A stretch of 64,000 nt of DNA from Actinia tenebrosa. Lineage: Eukaryota > Cnidaria > Anthozoa > Actiniaria > Actiniidae. The translations under genes and the position numbers were made by a program. The DNA lies in NCBI RefSeq assembly GCF_009602425.1, contig NW_022259071.1, positions 207,733 to 271,732 of the forward strand. Reading direction: 5' to 3'. Shown here one piece after another: positions 1-12,400 of this stretch; within the stretch, counting starts at the first letter, position 1; each line of letters begins with the position of its first letter. The notes beneath the pieces are model-generated. The model was not told where the DNA came from, made no database searches, and was given only the letters and a program-made list of their open reading frames with translations.

Positions 1-56
1 AACAAGCTCAATGGATAAGCATGGTTTCAAGAAAGGTCAAGGAAAGCATTGCTTAC

Positions 57-170
57 TTTTCTTCTTTCTTCGTTCCAGTTGCCAATCAGAACATCATTTT
101 TGTATCGTTGTTCAATTCTCCAGCCGGGCAGACCCCACTTAATATCATCGTACTTATCAACGCTAAACAT
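57..170 (-). CDS. CFAP107: CFAP107 (C1orf158-like) first coding exon, gene continues off the left edge
   Basis: Read on the minus strand, this exon gives a 38-residue open N-terminus that ends in frame at a GTAAGC donor. Its core (WRIEQRYKNDVLIGNWNEER) closely resembles human C1orf158/CFAP107 (WQIETKYSTKVLTGNWMEER). CFAP107 is known as a microtubule inner protein of motile cilia doublets. The start is the only ATG before the conserved block. Only exon 1 is inside the window; the rest lies to the left. It sits head-to-head with ELP5, 268 bases away. The match is short but distinctive. Confidence 0.75.
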
Positions 171-438
171 CTCAAGATATTTTGTAAGATTTATCACAAT
201 GCGTCCTAGTGCTCTGCTTCTGGACGTTCTATTTACTTGTATCGCAATGCAACATCTGCGTTGCTATGGACTCCTGTTACCATGCTCCCTAGTCTCTCTC
301 CAAAGTAGATGACCGCGGAGGTCTAAAGTCTAACTGTAAGACCACTGACAAGTAAATTAGCAGGCTCGAGTATGGCGGCGAAAACAAACTTTTGCTCTTT
401 GTAATGCTTCTTGATGACTTGTTTATGTTCTTATAATC
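171..438. promoter_or_regulatory. Divergent CFAP107/ELP5 promoter region
   Basis: These 268 bases separate the two start codons of a head-to-head pair and hold no supported coding exon. An ATGGCGG near 372 is followed by a stop after ten codons, so it is not the ELP5 start. A shared bidirectional promoter is inferred from the spacing only. Confidence 0.4.
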
Positions 439-2838
439 ATGCTGCTTGGTAATTTGCTTAGTGGAAAAGAAATATCAAACCTTATAGTCCTTCAAGGTTG
501 GTTTTTTCCCAATGTTTTAATTATGCAAAAGTTGTCTTATATATTCATATAGTTCTATCTTTTCAGATACCATAGATGCAAGTGCACGACCACTATTGTT
601 ATGTTTCGTAAAGTCTCTCCTTGACAGGTATTAAAAACAAGACATAGGCCACTCAACATTAGCTTTAGTTATAGTACGTTCAGTCCTATGTAAGCTGCAT
701 GGACACAACATACAAAAGTTTACCTGACCCACCCCACCTTCCCCACAGCTCTTCTTTATTTCATATTTTGCTGGTGTAGACTGCCCTCTTCCAATAGCAA
801 AGTGATACAATTTAATTCATTTCAGGGTGGATCTGGTCTGTTTGGTCTGCTATGAGCATCCACCCAGCAAATTTCTCAAGTCATTAGATGCTGAATTACA
901 ATCCAGGTAATTTAATTATCACCTGTTTTATCTTGAACTTCTTGCTGATTTTCATATGTATATTAATTGGTTTGGATTGTTGTCCTTTAAAGGGTTGAGT
1001 GTTTTGATGCCTGTACTGACTACCTAAAATGGAATCAAGATAAGGAAAGGTATGAATGGAAAGAAGTTTGGAATAAAACTTTCAATTTTATTATTATATA
1101 ATTTTATTGGTCACCAAGGGGTGAAGAATCCTAACATTTGCATGATTTGTTACAGGAATTGAAATACTTGATTTCCATGCAACATCTAAATCTATTTATG
1201 GTTATATTTGCAATTCACAGTGATGAACAGAATCATCTAGTCCACCATGACTCCGACCTTATAAACACAATAAGAAAGGCAATTAACAAAAGATGCTCAT
1301 TGAACCAAAATGGTAACATGATCAATAAGCCCTTTGATTGAGAATAATTGACATGATTAAGTTTATATAAATATCTATTTTTATATGTGATTGTTTAACA
1401 GGTGAGCAACTCAAGGTTGCCATAGCAATGGATTCTGTAAGTAACCTAATACTACAATCTGTATCAAATACATGTCAGATGCTACACCAGTTATTACAAA
1501 GTAAAGCTGCAGAAAATGTGCTTGGTAAGTAGCAATTTATTTTAGAGCTTGATTTTTTAGTGATCTATATGTGGACCAATGTTCATATAAACATTGTGAT
1601 CAAGTGATGTTAATGTGTCAACCATTTTTACATCAGGTTTTGTCACTTTGCTGGGTAACCTGCTCTTTAAGGGAAGTTATTTCCTGTTTCAGGTCTCCCT
1701 ATAGCTTTTCTTTTCTTTTTGCTGTGTAAAACCATTAAAGTAAAATTTGCTTTATTAGCTTGTCCAATTGATTTCTTGTTGGCAATTTAAATAAGAATCA
1801 AACAAAACAAATTTCTTCATCCTACACCCACCTGTACTGAAGATAATCAATGTTTTTTCTCTTGTCATCAGCATATAAGGTGGAGCAGATTGTGTGTGTT
1901 GTTCACTCTGATCTCCATGAAAACCACATCGTGCATGCTTTTGTTTCAATAGCAACTTCTATTCTCCAGATCTCACCATTAGATCAATCCCAGACAGGTT
2001 AGTGCTACAACTAAAAGTCCATATAAATACACCTATTATACTGTCACCTATTTCAGAAAGGAGATCTGAAATCTGAGACCTAAAGGAGTCTAAATATGCG
2101 AACTTTGAGTGATGATGTTCTGCACTGACGAATTATCACTAGAATTGTCTGGCTAAGTGTATACTGAACTTTTAACGAGAAAACACTCAGTTCCCCTGAA
2201 TCAACCAGTCTATTGAGATTTTGGATATGATTGTATATGTTTGTTTTAATTCATAAGATGAATTGCATTACTTTTTTGAAGATCCTGCTCAAGGATGTCA
2301 GTCAGAAGAGGTGGAAAATTATTGCAAAGTACTACATATCAGGAGAACAGGAAAAGTATTAAAAAAGGTACTACAATAATGTTATCCATAACTGTTTTTG
2401 TTGAGCATTACAATTTTCAGAAATATTTTATTGACCCCCGTTTTCTTCCATCTATCTTAGAGACAAAGATTTTTAATGAATCAGCAGTTTGAAGTGAAGG
2501 AATTCCAAGAGGAAGATTGGACACAGAAACCAGAAATATTAAAGATCAGCGAGCCTGAAGTAAGTGTTCTAATGTTCACCTCTCTCACTCAAACAAAAAA
2601 TATTTCATTAATGTAATGATAATCTTTCCTTCCATAGGCAGATCCAACTGCTAATCTTCCATTTAATTTAAAACTCACGAAGCAAGAAGAGCAAGCAAGA
2701 GCCAATACACAGTTACCTTACATGCACCATACAAACACCTCTGAACCTTTGGCAGGAAAAGAGAGTCAGATATTCTATCAACCAGATGATGTTGATGACT
2801 TTGATGAGGATGATCCAGATGATGATCTTGATATCTGA
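439..2838 (+). CDS. ELP5: Elongator complex protein 5
   Basis: Ten exons join in phase: 439-496, 567-627, 826-906, 993-1049, 1221-1312, 1402-1524, 1872-1997, 2282-2367, 2461-2559 and 2638-2838. They give 327 residues against about 300 in human. ELP5 belongs to the Elp4-5-6 RecA-like ring of Elongator, which modifies wobble uridines of tRNAs. The N-terminal half is a RecA-like fold without a Walker motif (VAIAMDSVSNLIL in exon 6 matches human VTIALDSLSWLLL). The tail is diagnostic: an IFYQPDD block followed by an acidic DDFDEDDPDDDLDI end, which human ELP5 shares almost exactly. The start at 439 is the first ATG that joins exon 2 in frame. A possible AATAAA lies at 3184-3189. Confidence 0.92.
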
Positions 2839-3254
2839 ATACTTAGACAGGCTTCATATATGTCATAAATATGTAGATAACGACTAGTTTTGGAACTAGT
2901 TTGGACTGCGTCAGTGTTTTTTAGTTGAAACAAATGTGTCGTAGTGGATAATTTTATCACTGTAAATACGAAAGATAATAGACTGACGTTTCAGACGTTA
3001 GTCCTACATATGTCATGTTCACCTAGTAATGTTTATAATAGGCATTGTCATAGTGATTTGATGTGCCAACCACCTTTTATTATTGGAATGTCAGATAGAT
3101 TTCTGGTTTATGGCAATTTAAGTAACAATCAACCAAAATAAATTTTGCACACCTATACGGTGCTTAATGAATGAGTTTGGACAAATAAAGAATATTACTG
3201 CTAGCTATATCACAGTCTCTTACTCAGTAATGTCATAAATATTAAAATTTTCTT
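2839..3254. other. Convergent 3' UTRs of ELP5 and the GT31 gene
   Basis: No supported coding exon. The ELP5 poly(A) signal AATAAA at 3184-3189 lies only about 65 bases from the stop of the opposing GT31 gene, so the two 3' UTRs probably overlap. Confidence 0.5.
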
Positions 3255-4436
3255 CTAATTGTTATAGTTGCTTTTCTTTTTTGCCCAATGCCTTGCTGGT
3301 ACTACACGTAACACTTTGGTTAACTTACATACAGCCTTACACATTGATAGAAATCTAGACTTTAGAAAAAGGGAATAAAGAATAAATAAAAACATTGTTG
3401 CAAAAAGTAATTTTAGCCAGCGTTGGATGCAAAGCCATGAAGACTTGTCTTGGATTTTGAAAAACATTTGTTTGTGAAGGTGAAACATTTGCTGTGTTGT
3501 TAAGGAATCACCCATTCCTATAACATTTTGGAAGTGACATGGCCCTAGTAATGGGAGAAAATAGGACAAGAAGGAATGCTGTACCAGTCCTTTCATCTGC
3601 ACAGCTTTAACATTCAATTCATTCATTAGCAGTCCAACATAAGCATCATCAGGAACGATTCTCTTGACTTTCCTTGCTAACTTGACAATCTTAGGAATGA
3701 GTGACCCAGATAGCAGGAGCATTGACCCCTTGCAAAAGGTAGGGTATATGTCATAAGGGAGATCTTCTTTACTAACATAATGACGGTGATTTTTCTCTCT
3801 CACAACATAATTAGAATATGTGTTGCCTGCATATACATGATTCATCGTAACTCCTTTAGTGTCTATCCATTGGTATAGTCTTGGAATACTTATGTAGATG
3901 TCATCATCTGTTTTCAATAAATATTCAAACCCATACAAATCTTTAACACTGGCAGCCCATTGAAAGGAAGACAATAGCTTTGTAGTTATCTTGCTGTAAT
4001 CATCTTTGTAGTCACATATTAAAATATCTCCATATTTTTTACTTTCAGAAAACAGTGTCTTGTCTTTTTCTTCATCGCCAGTTCTACCAGACATGAATAC
4101 CACCTTCCATGTTCTTGGACCATTGTACAAGTCAAAATTGCCCCAAGTATTTCTGATAACATGTCGTCTTTCAATACTCACGCCAGCAGGAGCAGAAGAA
4201 ACAATTACCAGTACAAATAGCTTCGTTTTGATAAGTCTTGGCGTAATACTAGGTTTTATAATTGGAAAACTTGCATTCTTTGTGATCAGAGACTGAAGTA
4301 AAATCCCATCAACAGACGGTCGTAATGTCAGCCACCACAACAGACAGATGGACAGAAATAACAACATAATTATAGTAAGCATTCTAAATATCCTACGGTT
4401 AAGCATGGTAAACACGCACAATTCTTTTAGACACAA
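3255..4436 (-). CDS. Beta-1,3-galactosyltransferase-like GT31 enzyme (intronless)
   Basis: One uninterrupted 393-residue frame. A short cytosolic tail precedes a signal-anchor helix (about residues 18-36), typical of a type II Golgi enzyme that adds galactose or GlcNAc in beta-1,3 linkage. GT31 motifs appear in order: SSAP then RRHVIRNTWG near residues 80-95, the metal-binding KTDDDIYI near 176-183, and PDDAYVG near 262 (usually EDVYVG). The acceptor-side loop HRHYVS...YPTFCKGS is also family-like. After the catalytic domain there is a second hydrophobic stretch near 344-362 (LLFATMFLFILYSLFL) and a basic tail, which is unusual. A second start (MLNRRIF, residue 12) is possible. It resembles B3GALT1/2/5 more than B3GALT6; donor and acceptor cannot be read from sequence. 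Confidence 0.85.
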   Translation of the reverse strand: MCLKELCVFTMLNRRIFRMLTIIMLLFLSICLLWWLTLRPSVDGILLQSLITKNASFPIIKPSITPRLIKTKLFVLVIVSSAPAGVSIERRHVIRNTWGNFDLYNGPRTWKVVFMSGRTGDEEKDKTLFSESKKYGDILICDYKDDYSKITTKLLSSFQWAASVKDLYGFEYLLKTDDDIYISIPRLYQWIDTKGVTMNHVYAGNTYSNYVVREKNHRHYVSKEDLPYDIYPTFCKGSMLLLSGSLIPKIVKLARKVKRIVPDDAYVGLLMNELNVKAVQMKGLVQHSFLSYFLPLLGPCHFQNVIGMGDSLTTQQMFHLHKQMFFKIQDKSSWLCIQRWLKLLFATMFLFILYSLFLKSRFLSMCKAVCKLTKVLRVVPARHWAKKKSNYNN

Positions 4437-4587
4437 AAATAGTAAAGACTTTTTCTAGTAAACGAACAGACAACTAGACGTGAAAAGAAATCCCATTAGT
4501 CCCTAGTCCTCTTTCGAATATTTCTACCACAGGAAGCCCACTCCTATTTTTCAACACATCGACTTCTGAAATTGACCCAATGCTCTA

Positions 4588-4660
4588 TACTCACATCATA
4601 CAAGTCTGAGGATCGAACCCAGGTTGCATCGATGAGAGCTATCATTGCTCAGCCACCACC
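4588..4660 (-). mobile_element. tRNA-derived SINE head
   Basis: On the minus strand, TGGCTGAGCAATGA (4642-4655) fits an RNA polymerase III box A, and GGTTCGATCC (4610-4619) is an almost ideal box B. They are spaced as in a tRNA. The sequence between them does not fold into an obvious intact tRNA cloverleaf, and the unit continues left into non-tRNA sequence, so this is a SINE rather than a functional tRNA gene. The SINE's 3' end is not defined. Confidence 0.6.
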
Positions 4661-5159
4661 CATGCATGCTTCCCACAACCAACCCTAACAAATTCAAAGT
4701 GGTTAGAGCTTCGCTCTGGGGTCATTACATACATAGACTGTATAGCTTCTTCAAGAGGTGCCTTCTCATTGTTGCTTTCATTTCAATCCTGTTCGACTTT
4801 GCACTGCCATACTTGTGGTGATGATTAGAGATTGTCATAACTGCAAATGTACTCTTTATCACTAACATGTTATTGCTTTGTGTAAGCCATGTTGGTGGCA
4901 TATACGATAATTATATCTAACATTTTACACAAAACTATGGAAACACAGGTCAATAGACTATATATTTATTTACAACATAATAACTTATTTCTATAGGATC
5001 ATGCCTATATACAATGAAGTTTACTTTAAATTTATTTTGCATTTCACTTGAATTATGGGAAAAAAACCTCATTGTTAATAAACGAAAAGTGGATGGGAAA
5101 TAAATAAAACGAGAATAAGAGAACAGTACTTTGTGTTGGTATTGAATGAGGGAGACAAG

Positions 5160-5330
5160 CCTAAAAATAATGGCTGGTCAGACAATGTCCAGGAAGCCAG
5201 CTTTGGATATTGTACAGTCAAACCTTTTGCTTTGAAGTGCCTCAGTCATTTTGACCTAATACCATTGAACCAGAAACAAGATATGACAGAGCAAAAATGA
5301 CCAATGGGCTGACCAGTCGTCATTTTTAGG
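5160..5330. mobile_element. Short foldback element (MITE-like)
   Basis: CCTAAAAATAATGGCTGGTC at the left end is an imperfect reverse complement of the right end (5306-5330), with about four mismatches in 25 bases. The 171-base unit has no coding capacity. A TIR-bearing non-autonomous DNA transposon is inferred. Confidence 0.5.
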
Positions 5331-6329
5331 TCAATGCAGACATTTTTGGTATTCAAGTAAACACAAGATATAAGCATGAAAATAGAAGTTAGTTGGATAT
5401 TATATTGGTTGAGAGATCATCATTAAACATTAAGTTATTTATTAATACTTCTCTAAAAGAGTAAGGCTTACCATTCCCCCTGGTCTTATCTAAATCTTCA
5501 TTCTTCCTGTTCTTATCATCCAACTGCCACTAATTCAATTATTTTACATCTGTACAGTTAAGTATTTACACCTTCATTAAAAGTTACATATATTTAGTTA
5601 AATTTATCAATTTAAATTCTAATTATGTACATCATTTTGTTTGAAATACTGTATCTAATATACCTACATTTTCAAATTCATACAATACTGTTGTGTTGTG
5701 TTATTTACTCAGGGTTAGCCTCATTTCAACGTCAAAATGTTCATCAATACCAATGGTAAAGTAAAGAATGCACAACTTCAACAATTCACTTTGAAATTCC
5801 ATGGACCTTCACTGAAACACATGGTTATTCTACACAAAATAGACGCTATCCCTACGCAACAGACAACTCACACTGCATGGTATTCCCTTCCAGTACTCAA
5901 GCTTCATGTTAGAGTGAAGTATCTTGAGTGGCTATTATTGTTTATACTAAGATTCCAAGATCAAGCAGTCGTTGTTAGTTATATACAGCATTACAGGTTA
6001 ATTGATTCAAAATAGATAAGATCCAGAAGAGGTATTCTGGCAGTCACTCCAAAAAATGGTACAATATTTACTGAAAACGTATATTAATGAAGCCAAAAAC
6101 CTGATCTTAACTGTCCATCTAGAAAAACTTAAGTTCATCTTTCTTGGTTTTACATGTTAAAAGAAACATTATGCTGATCCAATAGGAACAAGGAATAAAA
6201 ACTATAACTCAACAGATCAACTTTGAACATTAGCAGTTAGTGACTAAAGAAACAAGACAGAGGGATCTTAGGGATTTATCTACTAATCTTTTATATTTAC
6301 ATGTAAGCTTCTTAAGAGCAAAAATAAAT

Positions 6330-8477
6330 TTAAACAATATCTGAAATTTGGAGAGTTCGAAGGCTTCTTTCCTCATTTGGACGCTCAGCTGTAGCCTGAA
6401 GTGGGCAGGATGCTATTGACCAATCTTGATTCAGTGCACACCATTTTTTCCAGTAAAACAGGCATTTAGTCCACCAAAAATAAAGAAAAGCTGCATCCAA
6501 GACAACACCAAAACCATTTACAACATAAAATATCACACAAGCTGTGGTTGTACACAGTTCTGAAGCATTGACAGAGATGGAAAACACATTGAGAAATAGT
6601 CCAATCAGGAAAACTAGGAACCAGATAACTGGTATGGGCTTGTCCTCTGGCTTTCTCCACTGCAATATTGAAAAGAAAATCCAATAATCAACAGCATGAA
6701 AAAAGACATGCATGGATATTAAATAAATTATCCTTGTTTTATGAGGGAAGTATTTAATAGCCAGTTGTTAACAAAACTGTGGCCCCTTGTTCCATATTGG
6801 AATTTGAATTCAGAAGTTAATTTTTCGCAGAGAGGAAAAACTAGAGAACCAAAAGAAAATACCTTGAAACACAGGAGAGAACCAACTAGAAATTCTACCT
6901 TATCACAGGTAAATGACCCTGGGCTAGAACAATGGTGAGAGGTGAGCTCTCTCACTTCTGCACCACCTGTGCTTCCCTTAAAAGAGTTTTGGCTAGAAAA
7001 CTTAACCTCACCATAAAAACATCCAGACCAGTAACATGAACCAAGGCGTACCATGTTCAAGTNAAAGTGCTATATAAATCAGAGATTTCAGGTCTCAGGA
7101 GCTAGAATTAAAGTCTAATCTGGGAATATATCTTTTTTGTTTCATACCTCAGCTAATGGTTTACTTTTTTTCTTGATAGCCACTTTACATCGACACAGCT
7201 CACATGTATTCTTTACGGCTTTTTTAAACCATGTTAGAAGACAATGAGCATGGACATATTTAGCTGAACCAGCACACTGACATGGAGTTACTAATGGCTC
7301 TTCCCCAGCTGAATGGCATATTCGACAAATACATTGTGTTTCAGACATATCAAGACTTTCCCTGCCAACCATTTCAGTTTGCATCAAATCTTCCAGGTGA
7401 AACTGTTGCAGGTTTTTCATCATATTAAAGACACGTTGCTGGCGGTTTTGCTTTTGATCCATTGAGTTTGTTGTCTTTTCTTCAGCTTCAGCTAGTTCTG
7501 AAACCTTAACATTAACAATAATACAGACATTTTCATCATTATTCATCCATCCATCCATCTTTCCCACCTTCTATCCATCTCTCTTTCATTACTTTTTTAA
7601 TTATTATTAAAGCTTTCTTTCTTAGAGTTTGCGTTCCTATAATCAGTCATTGCTTTGGAGATCCTTAGCAGACTCACAATCAATCCCTAATAACACTTGT
7701 GACCATATACCTGATCTTGGCTTGCCTCCTCTGGGGTAGAAGATGGTGGTGGATCATAAGGAGACACAAGATGAACCACACAACCTGTTCTTCTTGCCTC
7801 TACCTTGTCAGATCCATCAGAATCTTCTTCTTTTGTGCTGGTGGTAGCCATCTTGTAACTCTGTTTCTTGATTCTACCTAGTACAGACAAAGATCATATA
7901 AATGGTCTCAGAAAAAAGCATAAAAACATGTCTTTAGGATATTATGTTTTGTATTGTGCTGTCCTTGAAAAACAAGGATTTTGCATGTCCCTCACCCAAC
8001 CCCCCCCCCCCCCCCTTCCCATGTGCTTCTCATTTACTTCAACAAGATTTATGATTCCCCAGCGTGTGTTGTATCTATTGCCCCCTCCTCCCTTACTTTC
8101 CAACTTACATACACCCTCATAAGAAAAATTAATAATGATCTTGATGAAAAGGTTTCTATCTCTAAACAGATGATGAAAGATATTTCTTGTTTAGTGCCCT
8201 TATAAGGACAGGTATTGTATTGCAAGTGAATATGAAATATCTCAGAGATAGAGGACATTAAGAAAATATTATTGACATATGGAGCAAAAAATGGAATTAA
8301 ACATTGATAAATCAAAATTAATGATATCATAATCCTAGTCTGATCGTATTCATAATGGTATACGTCTGTTATTCTTAGGCCACGTTTATTTGAACAGGAA
8401 AAATTAAGTATTTTTTTTAAGTAATTAATATTTTCTGATAAGATATCTGACATGGAACATTCCCTACCTGCTTTCAT
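6330..8477 (-). CDS. MARCH1/8-like membrane RING-CH E3 ubiquitin ligase
   Basis: Four coding exons on the minus strand: 8468-8477 (in a 21-base exon 8468-8488), 7711-7877, 7148-7504 and 6330-6659, all in phase, giving 287 residues. The RING-CH finger is clear: CICRICH, then CQCAGSAKYVHAHCLLTWFK, then CELCRCK. It is followed by KPLAEWRKP, like KPLRKWEK in MARCHF1/8. Two membrane helices follow (IWFLVFLIGLFL and ACVIFYVVNGFGVVLDAAFLYF). Family members ubiquitinate membrane proteins in endosomes and lysosomes. The start is the ATG in the micro-exon, with an in-frame stop just upstream across the junction; the next ATG (7851) would give 275 residues. One ambiguous base (N, 7063) lies in intron 3. 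It is head-to-head with CLCN6. Confidence 0.87.
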
Positions 8478-9417
8478 CAAGATTATCACTGAAAGAGAAA
8501 ACGAACAGTGCAATAATGCTATCATGAGGAAAACATAAAAGACTGTCGTACAAAATTACCACAATAAAATCAATTATACAGGTTTATATACCGCGATCAA
8601 TGTGTGTGGCCTTTATGTACATAATAACCATAATAATAATAATAGTGCATAATCTTTGTTCGCGAATATTTGGGCAATATCCATGTACACAAAGAAAGAC
8701 CACGTCGTGTGAAGAAAAGATTTCAGGCTTGTATAGGTGGAATGATTCATTGTAGTGATTTGAGTTGCTGCCGCTAAATAATATGGATCGAACTATTCCA
8801 CTAGTCTGGCCTAGTACAAAATGCTCACAACAACATAAGCTAAAATTTCTAAGCGTTTGAACTCAATAAAACAAAAACGGAATTGATATATTATCAAAAA
8901 AAGAGAATCTTCAACAGCGAAGATCGGTGAGAAGTTCAAAATTATAATGAAAGAGGAAGAAAAGCTTCCGTGAGGCAAAAATGAGAAAAGAAAATTAGCC
9001 GCCATTGACGTTCTTTATAAAGTTCGAACAAAGCACAGAACTGTCTGCCAACATTCGATGGAAAAATTGCTTTTTCGAAACAAGAAAGTTACTCTTACCT
9101 TAACATTTTCTTTCTCAAATGAAATCCCTATTTATCAAGAACATTTTAAAAGCTGATTGAGAAGAAAGAAGGTGTTTTTTCGGGTGAATTTGATCGACAA
9201 AGTAAAATGCGTTCGATAAAAAGAAGAAAGACCGTCTCCTCGATTAGCAACTAGACCCAGGAATAGGCGATTCCTTCCTGCTACTGCAAGCAACGCCTGC
9301 TAGATAATGCACTTCACAAGGATTTTGTAGCAGCAAACAGGATGAAGCTGAATAAATCAAGCTTTTCCTAGTCAGATTTCTAAATTAAAACGTTGGAAAT
9401 AGCTTAGTTATTGAGCC
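8478..9417. promoter_or_regulatory. MARCH-like 5' UTR and divergent promoter with CLCN6
   Basis: A donor on the minus strand (exon end at 9099, GTAAGA) marks a likely non-coding first exon of the MARCH-like gene, leaving roughly 300 bases to the CLCN6 start at 9418. No other coding signal is seen. Shared promoter use is inferred from spacing. Confidence 0.45.
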
Positions 9418-12400
9418 ATGGCTTCTATTAATGACATAGATAGGAAGGATTATCAAGAAATGGTAAGATGTGACATATTTTGTTTTGTTTTGCAAGACGG
9501 ACAGTAATCACTGATAGCACCAAGCTGTACGGACGGTGTCATCTGAAAGGATCAACAGTCATAAAAGGCTGGATAAAGAACACTCTCTAAGCTATCGCCA
9601 TTTAAATGTAGAAGCGCCAGTTCTTTGAAATGAAATACCTTTACTACGACTTCAAATAGAAACATCATATTATAATAGTTGAGGGGGGTGTGGATATGGA
9701 GTTGTATGTAGATATAATGAGATGTTGAATTGGGATTTTCTTTGCATTGTAGTTCTCGAGGAAGGTCAAATCGAAATATATACAAGATATACATGCGATT
9801 AAGGGAGGTCTCTTTTTCCTGACCTCCCCTTATTGTAAACCTTCTCCCCTGAATGTATCCCCCTCAGCTGCATACAAGCCTAAATGTAGACGCTTTTCTG
9901 TTTGCACAAATATATATGTCCCCCCCTTTCTACCTGACCAACAATTATTGTTGAGGCACCCCATATTTGCACTACCCCCTCAACCCTCTAAACAATGACT
10001 GATCCCTAATATCCCTAAATGAATATGCTCTAACACTATACAATCATAAACACACAGCATTATTTAACAAGCACTTCTTTTTGAATTGTCTAGGGGTCAC
10101 TTATGAGGGCAGCCTGCCCAGTGGGTGTGGCCCCCCTACTTTTTTCCTTTTTTCTCATACTAGTCTCTTATATTTTCCAATCTGAGCCCCCCAAGTTTTC
10201 CCGTACTAGTCTCATATATTTTCCAATCTTAGCCCCCCCTCCCCACACACACACACTTTTTAGGGTGCTTGTTGGCCCCCGAAAAAATGATGGTTGCAAA
10301 TGATTTCTTGAAATGATTATATGAGTATATGTTGTTGTTTATATCATGAAGGGAATGGAAATGAAGAAAACATTACACTCTCAACAAAAGAAGGAGTTGC
10401 CAAGAAAAGATTATGAGGTAAAAAATAATGATAATCCATGCAGTAAATAATTTTTAATATATTATGGTTAAAGAAATGAAACAACAACAAAAATGAAATC
10501 ATTTTTTTTCTACAGAGTCTTGACTATGATGTCTGTTACAATCATCCCTTTTCTGAGATGATGAAGTCAAAAGAAACAATGGTATGTTTCCATCTGCCTC
10601 TTGAAGTGCAGTTGCTCTTAGTAATGTAAAACAGTTAAGCATAAATGTACTAAAATATTTCCTTGGCTTCTTATAATACAATACAATAGAATAATCATGG
10701 GATACAGGGATACATATTAACGAATAAAGCCATCTCACTTATGACTGACAAAACTTGTGTTAATCCATAGTGGTACCTTTTTTTCTTAATCTTAGCCTCT
10801 AGTTCATCAGAACCTTATGCGATGGATTGTCACATTTATAATTGGAGTTTTAACAGGATTGGTAAGATTTATTGACTACATTATCATAAATGAATCAATG
10901 AGATCACAGATCAAATTACAGAATAATGTTGTTATATATATATATATACATATTTTTATTTTCTTTCAGGTTGCAGTGTTTATTGACTTTTTTGTCCGAC
11001 ATTTGACAAATTGGAAGTTCAGTGTCATTGAAACATGTATCTTTTAAACATAGTGCAATAGATAATGGTAACCTGTATCATTAGTAGTAGACTTTCTTAC
11101 ACTGATTTCAGTCTCATGATAATTGCAAATGTGGCTGAAACTGGCAACATAATATAGTCATGGCAGATTGTGTCTTATTAAATGTTTTCTCCTTAATGAA
11201 CACATCAGCAATAAAGCACTGTACACCAGCTGGCTGTCTGATTATTACACTACTGATAATGTTACTCTTCAATGTAGGATTTACAATGATTGCTTCAGCT
11301 TTAACAATCATAGAGGTATTATTTTGGTTATGTTACTTTGTTTCTTTATATCACAAATTATTTCCTTTCCTTTAATCGTAGTCATTTTAGGGCTTAATGA
11401 CTGAAAGTGCTGCAGAACTACATAGAATATTATTGATAAATGTGATTATTTTCTAAGGGAGTCCAGTCTCCATCAAGTCTACAACCTCCCACTACCCCTC
11501 CCCCCTGAGATTAACATTGTTTAATTATCATCTAAATGATATTTTACAGCCCGTTGCAGCTGGTAGTGGCATTCCAGAAATAAAATGTTATCTTAATGGC
11601 ATAAAAGTGAGTATGTTGATCATGAAACCCCACCTGAAACAACATAAGGTTTTAACTTGGGTTACCTGTGGTTTATATTAATTACTATGTAGGTTCCTCA
11701 TGTTGTGAGACTCAAGACTTTGATCAGCAAAGCTGTTGGAGTTCTTTTTAGTGTCGCTGGAGGTCAGTCCTGTGCTTATTTTAAAGTTTATGCTCGTCAT
11801 CATGACCTGTGACTGATATTACTGCCCTTAGTTTTAGCCCAGAGCTTCATAGATGAAAAGAATATATTCTGAATGTTTATGTGTATTTGTTTCTAAAGGT
11901 TTGTTTGTTGGCAAGGAAGGTCCAATGATTCACAGTGGAGCAATAATTGGTGCAGGTGTTCCTCAGGTATTTCTCAGGTTTTGATGTTCCAATGATTTGA
12001 ACATTATACAATAATTATAAAGTTCAATTTTTCTTGTTGTCTGCAGTTTCAAAGTATTGCTTTCAGGAGAATCAAATTCAACTTTCCATACTTCAGAACT
12101 GACAGGTAAGTAACTTACCACGCCCACGCCCACGCCCATGCCCATGCCCATGCCCATACCCATACTCACATAGATGATATTCATACATATACATATACAA
12201 TGCTTATGATAATATTTTTACTTAGGGATAAAAGAGATTTTGTGTCTGGTGGTGCTGCAGCAGGAGTAGCTGGTAAATATCACTAACATCCAGTCTATTG
12301 AATTTAATAATTATTAGCTGATAATATATCTTTAATTTAAATCAGCTGCATTTGGTGCTCCTATTGGAGGTGTTCTCTTCAGCCTTGAAGAAGGCAGTTC

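Larger units (their letters stand above)
4437..6329. other. Intergenic region between the GT31 gene and the MARCH-like gene
   Basis: About 1.9 kb between two minus-strand genes. It should hold the GT31 5' UTR and promoter near 4440-4560 and the MARCH 3' UTR on the right. It also contains a tRNA-like SINE head (4588-4660) and a foldback element (5160-5330). Short open frames here have no splice support or recognisable motif. Confidence 0.5.

Noticed and set aside
372-401. ATGGCGG as the ELP5 start
   Set aside because: Stop after ten codons, and no donor gives the right phase to exon 2; ATG 439 does.
4588-4660. Functional tRNA gene
   Set aside because: Box A and B are good but no intact cloverleaf or terminator is seen; a SINE head fits better.
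5737-6015. 92-codon open stretch on the plus strand
   Set aside because: No motif, no splice signals, and it lies in the likely 3' region of the MARCH-like gene.
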